NCBI GenBank assembly: GCA_937927945.1
Contig: CALEYW010000074.1
Location: 1-63,586 of the forward strand
Length of the DNA stretch: 63,586 bases
DNA from: an uncultured candidate division WPS-2 bacterium
Lineage (GTDB): Bacteria > Vulcanimicrobiota > Vulcanimicrobiia > Vulcanimicrobiales > Vulcanimicrobiaceae
Direction: 5' to 3'
Shown here: one piece after another, positions 1 through 8,303 of the stretch
How positions within the stretch are numbered: position 1 is the stretch's first letter
Layout: every line of letters begins with the position of its first letter
The notes under the pieces: generated by a model
The model's database searches: none
Told to the model about the DNA's origin: nothing
The model's input: only the letters and a program-made list of their open reading frames with translations
Made by a program: the position numbers and the translations under genes

Positions 1-970
1 GTGCCGGCCGCAACGGTACTAGTACCGGACGAGGCAACGCTTTCACTGCGACTCGATCCCTCACATCGTTCCGCGCGCGACGTTTCCGAAACCGCTCACT
101 TCGCGCCCTTAGCCGCCGACGCTGAGCCGCGCGAGACGCTGCACTCGACGGATCCCCCGGAGTCCTCGCCGCGCTCGACGCCCGCGTCCGGCGAGTGGGG
201 TGAAGCAGCGTCGTTTCCCGCTGACCGTGACACCGTCGCAGCAGTTCCGCCCGTGCCGGCCGCAACGGTACTAGTACCGGACGAGGCAACGCTTTCACTG
301 CGACTCGCTTGGGACGCCGTGGCGCACACCGACGATGCTGGTCTTGCTCGAGCCCGGCCGCATCGTTCCGCGCGCGACGTTTCCGAAACCGCTCACGTCG
401 CGCCCTTCGCCGCCGACGCCGAGCCGCGCGAGGCGCTGCACCCGGCCGATCCCCGGGAGTCCTCGCCGCGCTCGACGCTCGCGTCCGGCGAGCCGGCTGA
501 AGCAGCGTCGTTTCCCGCTGACCGTGACATCGTCGCAGCAGGTCCACCCGTGCCCGGCGCAACGGTACCAACACCGGACGAGGAAGCACTTTCACTCCGA
601 CTCGCTCGGGACGCCGCGGTTCACTCCGACGATGCTGTTCTTTCTCGAGCCGGGTCACATCGTTCCGCGCGTGACGTCTCCGAAACCGCTCACGTCACGC
701 CATTCGCCGCCGACACGAGCGCGCGCGAGACGCTGCACTTCCCAGATCCCCGAGAGTCCTCGACGCGTGCGTCTGCCGAGCTGCTCGGAGCTGCCCCCTT
801 TTCCGCTGACCCCGACACCGTCGCAGCAATCCCGCCCGTGCGAGCCGCGACGGTAACAACACCGGACGAAGCAGGCTTTTCACGCGCGCCCGATCGGAAC
901 GCTGCGGCGCACGTCGACGACGCTGGTCTTCTTAGAGTCCGATCGGCTGCGCCCGACGACGCACCGCCCG
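1..970 (+). repeat. In-gene tandem repeat, 297-bp period
   Basis: Within the first gene, the DNA around ATGV-LVPDEATLSLRL and HRSARDVSETA is nearly identical between units. Bases 3-54 and about 256-307 match almost exactly, and the DVSETA codons at 79, 376 and 673 are 297 bases (99 codons) apart. Later units are more diverged (1027, 1708). The repeat preserves reading frame, which suggests growth by in-frame duplication. Confidence 0.75.
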
Positions 971-2451
971 CCCGGCGCATGGATGACACCATTCGATCCG
1001 GCAAGGAACCGCATCGTGCGGCGCGCGACGTTTCCGAAACCGCTCGCGTCGCGTCGTTCCTCGCCGACGCCGAGGTCCTTGAAACGTCGCGCTCGCTCGA
1101 GATTCGCGAGTCCTCGTCGCCTGCGCCGGGCAAGCCGGCGGGTGGACCGTCGTTTCTCGCGCGCCCGAAGGCACTCGGTGCAAGTTCACCCGCGGCCGCT
1201 CCAGCGGCGGCGAACGAGGCACCGTCTTCACTTGGGCTCGATCGGGACGCAGCCGCTGCCGCCGAGCCGATTCGCTCGTCGCGTTCGCCTGTCGCGCCCA
1301 CGCGCGTCGCACCTGGTGCGGATGAAACCCCTCGCGCCGCGCCGTTCCCCGCCGATGCCGAGGTGCTTGAAACGTCGCGCGCGCTCGATCTCCGCGACTC
1401 CTCGTCGCGTGCGTCGGCCAAGCCGTCGGGCGGACCGACGTTTCTCGCGCAGCCGACGACGCTCGGTGTAGGCTCACCCGCCGCGGATGCACCGACGCCG
1501 GAGGAAGCACCGCAGGCACTCCGGCTCGATCGCGACGCAGCTGCGGACGCCGGACCGAAGGGCGCGTCGCATTCTTCTGCCGCGACCCTGCGCGTCGGGC
1601 GCGGACAAACCGCGGCCGCGCACGCGCCTTCGCGATGGTCACAACCCGACGCGGCCGGTGTACTTCCGGCCGCGTCGGCTGCACCAGCGCCCTACGAAGC
1701 GTCGCCCGATGTTTCCGAAACCGCTCGCGTCGCATCGTTCGCCGTAAACGCCGGCGAGCAGCAGCCCTCGCGCCGCGAGTTCGATGAACCGTCTGTAGTT
1801 TTGCCGCTTGCGGCGCTGAACGCCGCTCTCGAATTTCCAGCCGAGCCGGATGCACCACTGCGAGATGAAGCGACGATCGCGATCCGCGACGATCGCAGCG
1901 TTCGCGGACGACCCCGCGAGGCACCCTCGCGCGCGGAGCATGCGGCGGTTTCCGCGCCTGCCGCGGCCGCACGCAGCGCGTTCGACCCGATCGCCACGCC
2001 CGCAGACAATGCGCGGCAAACCGCTTTTCCGTCCACGGAAACGACCGTGCGGCCGGCGGAGGAGTCGTCGCGTCCCGCATCGCTGCCGTCCTCGACGGCG
2101 CACGCGGACATCGTCCTCGCGGTTGAGGACCGTGCGATGGAACCGCACGCTGGGGACGTGGGCGGCGCGGATGTCGCCGGTCCGATCCGCTCGGCGGCCT
2201 TTGCGGAACACCATGCGATCGGACCCTCCGCGATTGCTTGGGGCGACGTCCTCGACGCAGCGAACGTGCGCGACGCCGTCGAGCGCCGAATCCCCCAGCC
2301 GTCGTCCGTGGGCGCCGCGGTGCCGCCCCCGCGCACGGTGCGGATCGCGATCGACCGCATCGAACTCGTCGCGCCCCCCGAACCGCCGGCGCCGCCGCGC
2401 CGCGCGGAGCCGACGATAACCCTCGACCGCTACGCAGAGCGCAGACGATGA
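1..2451 (+). CDS. Repeat-rich disordered eCIS-locus protein (5' end cut by window)
   Basis: The frame is open from the first base, so the true start probably lies to the left. At least 816 residues are dominated by Ala, Pro, Ser, Arg and Asp with no predicted folded core, so this looks like a long disordered or fibrous protein. A DVSETA motif recurs with codons starting at 79, 376, 673, 1027 and 1708; the first three are exactly 297 bases apart. The extreme C-terminus (IAIDRIEL, then a proline run, then TITLDRYAERRR) is less repetitive and resembles short C-terminal peptides I recall in proteins encoded just before DUF4255 genes in other eCIS loci; that link is inference. The stop overlaps the next start (ATGA). 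It could be a tape-measure-like, scaffold or linker protein. Function is unknown. Confidence 0.6.
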   Translation: MPAATVLVPDEATLSLRLDPSHRSARDVSETAHFAPLAADAEPRETLHSTDPPESSPRSTPASGEWGEAASFPADRDTVAAVPPVPAATVLVPDEATLSLRLAWDAVAHTDDAGLARARPHRSARDVSETAHVAPFAADAEPREALHPADPRESSPRSTLASGEPAEAASFPADRDIVAAGPPVPGATVPTPDEEALSLRLARDAAVHSDDAVLSRAGSHRSARDVSETAHVTPFAADTSARETLHFPDPRESSTRASAELLGAAPFSADPDTVAAIPPVRAATVTTPDEAGFSRAPDRNAAAHVDDAGLLRVRSAAPDDAPPARRMDDTIRSGKEPHRAARDVSETARVASFLADAEVLETSRSLEIRESSSPAPGKPAGGPSFLARPKALGASSPAAAPAAANEAPSSLGLDRDAAAAAEPIRSSRSPVAPTRVAPGADETPRAAPFPADAEVLETSRALDLRDSSSRASAKPSGGPTFLAQPTTLGVGSPAADAPTPEEAPQALRLDRDAAADAGPKGASHSSAATLRVGRGQTAAAHAPSRWSQPDAAGVLPAASAAPAPYEASPDVSETARVASFAVNAGEQQPSRREFDEPSVVLPLAALNAALEFPAEPDAPLRDEATIAIRDDRSVRGRPREAPSRAEHAAVSAPAAAARSAFDPIATPADNARQTAFPSTETTVRPAEESSRPASLPSSTAHADIVLAVEDRAMEPHAGDVGGADVAGPIRSAAFAEHHAIGPSAIAWGDVLDAANVRDAVERRIPQPSSVGAAVPPPRTVRIAIDRIELVAPPEPPAPPRRAEPTITLDRYAERRR

Positions 2452-3065
2452 GCAACTACCTCGCGCTCGCATCGGTCACCGCGGCGTTCGGCCGCATCAT
2501 CGCCGAAGCGTTGGAACGTGTGCCGGAACCCTCAGGCATCCCGCGCGTGCGGTTCGGCACGCCGCAGAACGACCCGCAGTTCATCGGATGCACGCTCTTC
2601 GTCTATCGTATCTCAGTGAATGCGTTCCGGCGCAACGACGATCTTCCGGTACGTGACTCCGACGGGCTCTACGTCGAGCGGCCGAGCGTCGCGCTCGACG
2701 CCGAGTACATCCTGACGTTCTTCGGTGAAGAGGCGACACTCGAGCCGCAGCGCTTTCTCGGCTCCGTCCTGAGCGCCGTGCACGCGCGGCCGGTCCTCAG
2801 CCGCGACGAGATCCAACGCATGACCGAAGCGACGCCGTACCTGCGCGGCTCGGATCTCGGCACGAGCATGCAGCGCGTGCGGCTGGCGCCGACCGTCCTC
2901 GACCATCATGCGATGACGCAGGTCTGGGGAACGTTTCCACAGATTCCGTACCGCCTCTCGGTCGCTTACACCGCGTCGACCGTCACGATCGACTCCGACG
3001 TCACGCCGCGCACGATCCCGCCGGTTCGCGAGGTCACGTTCGATCCTCCGGCGGGGCCGCGATGA
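2448..3065 (+). CDS. DUF4255 family protein, eCIS cap/terminator (Pvc16-like)
   Basis: 205 residues starting MSNYLALASVTAAFGRII, the typical N-terminus of the DUF4255 (Pvc16_N) family, followed by the conserved segment with FLYRIS-like FVYRISVNAFRR, LDAEYILTFFG and PYRLSVAYTAS. In the Photorhabdus PVC and related particles the homologue caps the end of the tube and sheath; the role here follows from family and neighbours. The start is the ATG at 2448, which overlaps the stop of the preceding gene by four bases. A longer frame runs upstream but only through the other gene. The stop overlaps the start of the ATPase, implying coupled translation. Confidence 0.9.
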   Translation: MSNYLALASVTAAFGRIIAEALERVPEPSGIPRVRFGTPQNDPQFIGCTLFVYRISVNAFRRNDDLPVRDSDGLYVERPSVALDAEYILTFFGEEATLEPQRFLGSVLSAVHARPVLSRDEIQRMTEATPYLRGSDLGTSMQRVRLAPTVLDHHAMTQVWGTFPQIPYRLSVAYTASTVTIDSDVTPRTIPPVREVTFDPPAGPR

Positions 3066-4948
3066 GCGGAGATTTCGCGCGCAACCGCAGCCAGATGCTG
3101 AGCGCGCTCGAACGCCTGCGCGCGATCCTCGAATCACGCGGCGGCGGCACGGTGCCGCCGCTCGTCCTCGACGAGGATTCGGCGTTGGCGCGCATCAGCA
3201 CCGCGTTCGGCTTGACGCCGTTCGAGACCGACGTGCTGGTCTTCGCCGCAGCATCGGAGCTCGACGGCGAATTCGCCGCGCTGCTCGCCGGTATCGCCGG
3301 CGATCCGACGGCGACGCAGCCGACCTTTTCGCTGGCGCTGGCGATGCTGCCGCAGCCAGCGTGGTCGGCGATTCTTCCCGACGCGCCGTTACGGCGGTGG
3401 CGACTCGTCACGATCGGCGGCGGTTCGCCGACCGCGGCCGCGCTGCGGGCCGACGAGGCGATCGTGCACGCGCTGCTCGGATTTCCGTTCCGCGACGAAC
3501 GGGCGCGCTCGTTCGCCCAGCCGCTGGCTCCGCCGCCCACCGTCCTCTCCGCAACGCAGCAGGCGGTCGCGCGAGCGGCCGCTGATACGCTGGTGCGCGC
3601 TGCGCGCCCGGTGATCCAACTCGTCTGCGCGGACGCGCTCCTGGGCCGGGCGATCGCGGCCCAAACCGTCTCGCTTCTCGACCGCCGCGGGATCGCCGTT
3701 CGCTCCGCCGGACTTTCGACGGCGACGGCCGACGTGCTGGACGCGATCGCCACCTGGGAACGCACGGCGATCCTGACCGGCGCGGTGACCGTCCTCGAAT
3801 GCGACGATGCCGACGACCCGCAACGCGAGCGGACGATCGACACGATCGTCGAGCACGCGACGCAGCCGCTCGTCGTCGTGACCCGCGCGCGGATGGCCCT
3901 CGCCGGTGCCGCCGTCCCCGCGTTCGAAGCCTCGCGCCCATCTTCCGACGAGCAGGCGGCGTCCTGGGCCGCGGCGCTCGCGCCGTCGCGCGCGCCGGCC
4001 GATTCGCGCCGGCTCGCCGCGCAATTCGATCTCGACCTCGCGACGATCGGCGCTGTCGCTGCCGGCATCCCCGGCGACGCGCCGTTCGCCGTCCTCTGGG
4101 ATGCCGCGCGCGCGCAAGCGCGTCCGCGCCTCAACGCGCTGGCCGAACGAATCGACACGAGCGCAGGTTGGCGCGACCTCGTGCTGCCGCCGGATCGGCG
4201 CAAGACGCTGCGCACCATCGTCGACGCCGTACGCCACCGGGATCGCGTCTACCGTGAATGGGGCTTCGCCCGCACGCAGAGCGACGCGCGCGGCACGACG
4301 GTCCTCTTCGCCGGGCCCAGCGGTACGGGCAAGTCGCTCGCCGCGCGCGTGCTGGCCCGCGCGCTGAAGCTCGACCTGTACCGCATCGATCTCGCCGCGG
4401 TCTTCAGCAAGTACATCGGCGAGACGGAGAAGAATCTGCGCCGTATCTTCGACGCGGCGGAGGCCGGCGGCGTGGTCCTCCTCTTCGATGAAGCCGACGC
4501 GCTTTTCGGCAAGCGCAGCGACGTCAAAGAAAGTCACGACCGGCACGCAAACGTCGAGGTCAGCTACCTCCTGCAGCGGCTCGAGCGCTTCAACGGTGTC
4601 GCGGTCCTCACGTCGAATCTGCGCGACGCCTTCGACAACGCGTTCCTGCGCCGCTTCGCCTTCGTGCTCGAGTTCCCGTTCCCCGACGCGAGCGCGCGCG
4701 AGCGCATCTGGCGGCGCGCCTTTCCGGCGGCGACGCCGACCGAAGCGCTGGACTACGCGCAGCTCGGCCGGCTCGCGCTGCCGGGCGGCAACATTCGCAC
4801 CATCGCGCTCAATGCCGCGGTACGGGCCGCCGCGCGCGACCGGCGGATCACGATGCGCGACGTCGCCGACGCGGCGCGCATCGAGTACGCGAAGATCGGT
4901 CACGGACACGGCGAGGCGGATCTGCTGCGCTGGCTGGAGGCGGTGTAA
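3062..4948 (+). CDS. AAA+ ATPase of the contractile injection system (Pvc15-like)
   Basis: 628 residues. The C-terminal half is a classical AAA+ module: Walker A GPSGTGKS at 418-425, Walker B LLFDEAD at about 473-479, sensor-1 LTSN at 516-519 and the arginine pair LRRF at about 529-532. The N-terminal half (about 1-360) is a family-typical helical domain with no recognised motif. Such ATPases are a hallmark of eCIS loci and are absent from ordinary phage tails; they are thought to act in assembly or remodelling of the particle in the cytoplasm. It overlaps both neighbours by a few bases (ATGA at the 5' end, TAATG at the 3' end). Confidence 0.92.
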   Translation: MSGDFARNRSQMLSALERLRAILESRGGGTVPPLVLDEDSALARISTAFGLTPFETDVLVFAAASELDGEFAALLAGIAGDPTATQPTFSLALAMLPQPAWSAILPDAPLRRWRLVTIGGGSPTAAALRADEAIVHALLGFPFRDERARSFAQPLAPPPTVLSATQQAVARAAADTLVRAARPVIQLVCADALLGRAIAAQTVSLLDRRGIAVRSAGLSTATADVLDAIATWERTAILTGAVTVLECDDADDPQRERTIDTIVEHATQPLVVVTRARMALAGAAVPAFEASRPSSDEQAASWAAALAPSRAPADSRRLAAQFDLDLATIGAVAAGIPGDAPFAVLWDAARAQARPRLNALAERIDTSAGWRDLVLPPDRRKTLRTIVDAVRHRDRVYREWGFARTQSDARGTTVLFAGPSGTGKSLAARVLARALKLDLYRIDLAAVFSKYIGETEKNLRRIFDAAEAGGVVLLFDEADALFGKRSDVKESHDRHANVEVSYLLQRLERFNGVAVLTSNLRDAFDNAFLRRFAFVLEFPFPDASARERIWRRAFPAATPTEALDYAQLGRLALPGGNIRTIALNAAVRAAARDRRITMRDVADAARIEYAKIGHGHGEADLLRWLEAV

Positions 4949-5139
4949 TGGACGACGGAACGCAGTATCAGATCGAGGTCGGCGCGCTGCGCGTCACCGA
5001 CGCAGGCGTCGCTCGCGACGTCGTCGCGGGGCTCCACGGAGCGCTCCTCGGTCGCGAAGTTCCCGGCATCACCGGCGAGGCCGCGGCGCTGATTCATCAC
5101 GTGCTGCAGGCGATCCGCGCCGGCGAGGAGACCCCATGA
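4948..5139 (+). CDS. Small conserved-position eCIS protein, unknown function
   Basis: 63 residues, no signal peptide, membrane segment or motif that I recognise. It starts at an ATG sharing one base with the ATPase stop (TAATG) and ends overlapping the next ATG by four bases, so it is embedded in the operon with no spacer and is very likely translated. The sequence is mixed alpha/beta in character (QYQIEVGALRVTD, then a helical stretch ending in IHHVLQAIRAGEE). It could be a small chaperone or adaptor for its neighbours; nothing in the sequence proves that. Confidence 0.65.
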   Translation: MDDGTQYQIEVGALRVTDAGVARDVVAGLHGALLGREVPGITGEAAALIHHVLQAIRAGEETP

Positions 5140-5792
5140 ACGGCGGCCCCAAGGTGCAGCGCGGTGCCCTCGCGACGGTGCGCGGCAACTCGCTGCAAGA
5201 CGTGGTGCAATTCCAATACAATCCGGAGTCGATCACGCGCAGCCTGACGCCGCGCATGAGCTGGGGCGTCGACGCCGGGGCCAAAGACGCGCCCTCGCGC
5301 CAGTCGAAGCTGCTCGACGCTCCGGGTCAATCGATCACGTTCAAAGCCTACTTCGACGCAGCGGACGCGCTCGCGGCGGGCGATCCGACGACGGCCGCCT
5401 CCGGCATCGCGCCACAGCTGGCGGTACTGGAGAGCCTGCTCTATCCGACCCGCGACGCGTTCCAGCGCTACGAATCGGAGCGCAGCGAGGGGATGAAGAT
5501 CGCGGTCATGGAGCCGCCGCGGACGATCCTGGTGTGGGGTGAGCGGCGCGTCTACCCGGTGCGCCTGAAAAGTCTCTCGATCAGCGAGGAAGCATTCAAC
5601 CCGGCCCTGAGCCCGATCCGGGCCAGCGCGCAGATCACGGTCGAGGTGGTGACCTACGGCATGCGCACACCCGGTGACGCCGATTACAAGCTCTTCGGCG
5701 CCTACCACGTGGCGCTCGAGCGCATGGCCGGCTCAGCGACTGCAGTCGACCCGCGCACCCGCCGTTCGCTCGCCGCGCGGGCGAAGGCGTGA
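5136..5792 (+). CDS. CIS tube/baseplate adaptor protein (Pvc7-like)
   Basis: 218 residues. The opening, with VVQFQYNPESITRSLTP, is the signature of the contractile-injection-system tube-protein N-terminal domain (the FxFNPxxL-type motif of gp53/Afp7-like proteins). The central part carries the usual LESLLYPTRD and PPRTILVWG segments, and the end has the conserved SLSISEEAFNP and ASAQITVEV region. In known particles this protein links the inner tube to the baseplate hub. The ATG at 5136 overlaps the previous stop. The family's LysM domain is not obvious at the C-terminus here; the next small gene may supply it. Confidence 0.88.
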   Translation: MNGGPKVQRGALATVRGNSLQDVVQFQYNPESITRSLTPRMSWGVDAGAKDAPSRQSKLLDAPGQSITFKAYFDAADALAAGDPTTAASGIAPQLAVLESLLYPTRDAFQRYESERSEGMKIAVMEPPRTILVWGERRVYPVRLKSLSISEEAFNPALSPIRASAQITVEVVTYGMRTPGDADYKLFGAYHVALERMAGSATAVDPRTRRSLAARAKA

Positions 5793-5799
5793 CCGCGCG

Positions 5800-6099
5800 A
5801 TGATCGATCGCGACAGCCGCTACTCCGCCGCGGAGACCGCGGTCTACGAATTCGCCGACGGCACTCCTGTCCTGTACCTGCGCCGGCGCTTTCTGCCCAA
5901 TCCCGACGACGTTCCCTCGGCGCGCAGCGTCGACTCGATCGACCATCGCGAGCGGCTCGACCTGATCGCGGCGATGCAGCTCGGAGATGCATTCTCGTTT
6001 TGGCGCATCTGCGATGCCAACGACGCCCTCAACCCATTCGACCTGATCGCCGAATCCGGCGGCGCGCTGCGCATGCCGAGCGGGCTGACGATCCGGTGA
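5800..6099 (+). CDS. LysM/gpX-like small hub protein
   Basis: 99 residues. The motif RLDLIAAMQLGDAFSFWRI followed by CDANDALNPFDL matches the LysM-like fold of phage tail protein X (P2 gpX), where a similar LDxIAxxxxGDxxxWWxIAxAN pattern is seen. It follows the tube adaptor by seven bases and overlaps the hub gene (GTGA), as expected for a protein that sits at the tube-hub junction. The start is the ATG at 5800; longer upstream frames would run inside the preceding gene. Assignment rests on the motif and the gene order. Confidence 0.75.
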   Translation: MIDRDSRYSAAETAVYEFADGTPVLYLRRRFLPNPDDVPSARSVDSIDHRERLDLIAAMQLGDAFSFWRICDANDALNPFDLIAESGGALRMPSGLTIR

Positions 6100-7238
6100 G
6101 CGACGTGCCGATGGTCGTGCTGATCGAAGCCGGCGCCTCGACGCCGAGCGCGGTCTCGGCGGATATCCTCGACGCCGTCGCGCGGATCGTCGTTCGCCAG
6201 GAGCACGACGGCGCAGCGACGTTCCAGCTCGTGCTGAACGCCGACGAGACGGCTCGGCTCGAAGACGATCTGCCGATCGTCGGCGGCAAGGTCTTCGCAC
6301 CGGGGAACCGCGTGCGCATCGGCGTGCGTCTGAACTCGACCGAGTGCTGGCTCGTCGACGGCGCGGCAGTGCACGCCGAGCTCGTCTACGGTGCCGCTGC
6401 GGGATCGTTCACGTACTCCGTCATCGGCGAGGACCTCTCGGTGTTCATGCGGCTCGAGGAGAAGGCCGCGGAATGGCCAGGCCGGTCGGCCGCGCAGATC
6501 GTCCGCGAAATCCTCGCCAACTACGCGAGCTACGGCGTGCAATCGAGCGTCACCGCGCCGCAGAACGACGTCACGCCCGACGCGAGCGCCTGGATTCGCC
6601 AGCAGAACGACGACGACTTGTCGTACGTGCGCGCGCTCGGCCGGCCGTACGGTTTCATCTTTGCGCTGCGCTGCGGCACGACGACGAGCGCGCCGACAAC
6701 GGCATATTGGGGACCGCCGCCGCGAGCGACGTCGAGTCTGCCGGCCTTGCGCCTCGGCGCGGGCACGTCGAGCGACGTCACCACCATCTCCTTCTCCTAC
6801 GACGGCGCGGCGGCGGAGCTGTACGGCGGCGGCAGCCGCGACGACACCGCCGCCGACACGGCGCTCGCGGTCTCCTCGTCGACGGAATGGTCGCTGACCA
6901 AGCTCGCATCGTCACCCAGCTTGACCGGAACGCTCGCGCGCAAACGCCGCTTCATCGCGCCGGCAGCCGCGGGCGCCCTGGCGCGCTCGTCCGTCGACGG
7001 TCTCGCGCAAGCATCCGCGCGCGCGGCCGCGCGCGCGGTCGCCTCGCTCGACGGCATGGAGTACGGGGCGGTCGTTACCCCCGCATCGCTCCTGGCGGTC
7101 CGCGGCGCCGGCGCGACGTACGACGGAAACTACTACGTCGAGCGCGTCGAGCACGACCTGGCGCGCGGTTCGTACACGCAGGAGATCACCATGTCGCGCG
7201 AAGGACTCGGCTCTACCTTGACGGGAGCAGGCCGATGA
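6096..7238 (+). CDS. Phage late control gene D-like baseplate hub protein
   Basis: 380 residues if translation starts at the GTG at 6096, which overlaps the previous stop; an ATG follows at 6111. The protein begins with a beta-rich segment (FQLVLNADETARLEDD, FAPGNRVRIGVRL) and has the typical central VREILANYASYGVQ and WIRQQNDDDLSYVRALGRPYGF motifs of the gpD/VgrG N-terminal hub family. It would form the trimeric hub (gp27-like) onto which the spike gene product docks. Position between the gpX-like and gp5-like genes agrees with other eCIS loci. Confidence 0.9.
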   Translation: MSDVPMVVLIEAGASTPSAVSADILDAVARIVVRQEHDGAATFQLVLNADETARLEDDLPIVGGKVFAPGNRVRIGVRLNSTECWLVDGAAVHAELVYGAAAGSFTYSVIGEDLSVFMRLEEKAAEWPGRSAAQIVREILANYASYGVQSSVTAPQNDVTPDASAWIRQQNDDDLSYVRALGRPYGFIFALRCGTTTSAPTTAYWGPPPRATSSLPALRLGAGTSSDVTTISFSYDGAAAELYGGGSRDDTAADTALAVSSSTEWSLTKLASSPSLTGTLARKRRFIAPAAAGALARSSVDGLAQASARAAARAVASLDGMEYGAVVTPASLLAVRGAGATYDGNYYVERVEHDLARGSYTQEITMSREGLGSTLTGAGR

Positions 7239-7948
7239 ACGACGATGCGCGCCGCTATTTCGGCAAATATCGCGGCGTCGTCACGGGGACCGACGATCCC
7301 CAGAAGATCGGCCGGATCCAGGTATCGCTCGAGACCTTTCCGGGCTGGAAGGACAACTGGTGCATGCCGTGCGTTCCGTACGCCGGCAAGAACGTCGGCT
7401 GGTTCTTCATCCCCGAAATCGGGGCGCACGTCTGGATCGAGTTCGAGGGGGGCGATCCGGACCGCGCGATTTGGACGGGCTGCTACTGGGCAACCGGCGA
7501 GGTTCCGCCGGATGCGACGCCGAGCCGCAAGACGCTGCGCACGCCGACGTGCACGGTCGTGCTCGACGATCTCGACGGCAAGGCCGGTACGCTCGCGGTC
7601 AACGCCACGACCCGCGAGGGTGAGACGCTCACGTTCACGATGACGAAAGACGGAATCACGCTTAAAGCGAAGAGCGCCCAGATCACGATGGCGATCGACG
7701 GCGGCATCACGATCGCCTATCCGAAGAGCAAGCTGGAACTCACCGCATCGCAAATACAGGCGACGGTCGCGACCACGTCGTTCGCCTTGACCGACCAGGA
7801 CGCGACCCTGCGCTCGACGTCGGTGACGGTCGATGCGACCAATCAGCTCGCGCTGAGCGCGTCGTCCTCCACCAGCGTGCGAAGCGGACAGTTTTCGCTC
7901 AACGCGTCCACGATCACCCTGGCGGGAGCGGCGATCAACATTGGATAG
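7235..7948 (+). CDS. gp5/VgrG-like baseplate spike protein
   Basis: 237 residues. Residues about 10-90 are an OB-fold of the phage baseplate assembly V type (YRGVVTGTDDPQKIGRIQV, IPEIGAHVWIEFEGGD, WTGCYW). The remainder is a regular beta-helix-like run of short alternating hydrophobic and Thr/Ser-rich strands (for example TITLAGAAINIG at the end), as in gp5 and VgrG needles. The spike forms the trimeric membrane-piercing tip. No PAAR tip gene is seen next to it. The ATG at 7235 overlaps the hub stop. Confidence 0.9.
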   Translation: MNDDARRYFGKYRGVVTGTDDPQKIGRIQVSLETFPGWKDNWCMPCVPYAGKNVGWFFIPEIGAHVWIEFEGGDPDRAIWTGCYWATGEVPPDATPSRKTLRTPTCTVVLDDLDGKAGTLAVNATTREGETLTFTMTKDGITLKAKSAQITMAIDGGITIAYPKSKLELTASQIQATVATTSFALTDQDATLRSTSVTVDATNQLALSASSSTSVRSGQFSLNASTITLAGAAINIG

Positions 7949-8303
7949 TGCGTCCGTCTGGTTCGCTTTTCCGTTGCGCGTCGTCAACGGCGCGGTGGCG
8001 ACCGCTTCGCGGCCCGACCACGTCCGCCAGATGATCGAGCAGGTCATCTTCACCATGCCCGGCGAGCGCGTGATGTACCCGGAGTTCGGCGTTGGCCTGG
8101 AGCGCTTGCTGTTCGAGTCGACGGCGCGCGAGATCATCGCCGCGACGGAATCCTTGGTCACGGGCGCCCTGCACCAATGGCTCGGCGACCTCATCGCCGT
8201 GCGCGACGTGCGCATCGACGTCGTGGAGACCGCGGTCAACGTCGACGTCGCCTACGAGCTGATCGCGACCCGCGAACTGCGGCGCGAACGCTTCACGCGA
8301 TGA
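7941..8303 (+). CDS. gp25/W-type baseplate wedge protein (Pvc9-like)
   Basis: 120 residues with the gp25-like motifs VRQMIEQVIFTMPGERVMYPEFG and a central ESTAREIIAATE helix. gp25 proteins initiate sheath polymerisation at the baseplate and are among the most conserved contractile-tail components. The only plausible start is a TTG at 7941, inside the spike gene and overlapping its stop by eight bases; a rare start coupled to the upstream gene would hold its level down. The stop overlaps the next ATG. Confidence 0.92.
   Translation: MDSASVWFAFPLRVVNGAVATASRPDHVRQMIEQVIFTMPGERVMYPEFGVGLERLLFESTAREIIAATESLVTGALHQWLGDLIAVRDVRIDVVETAVNVDVAYELIATRELRRERFTR

Noticed and set aside
1..1720. The regular repeats at the left end as a CRISPR array
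   Set aside because: The repeats are in-frame coding units with a 297-base period and diverged copies, not short identical repeats with unique spacers.
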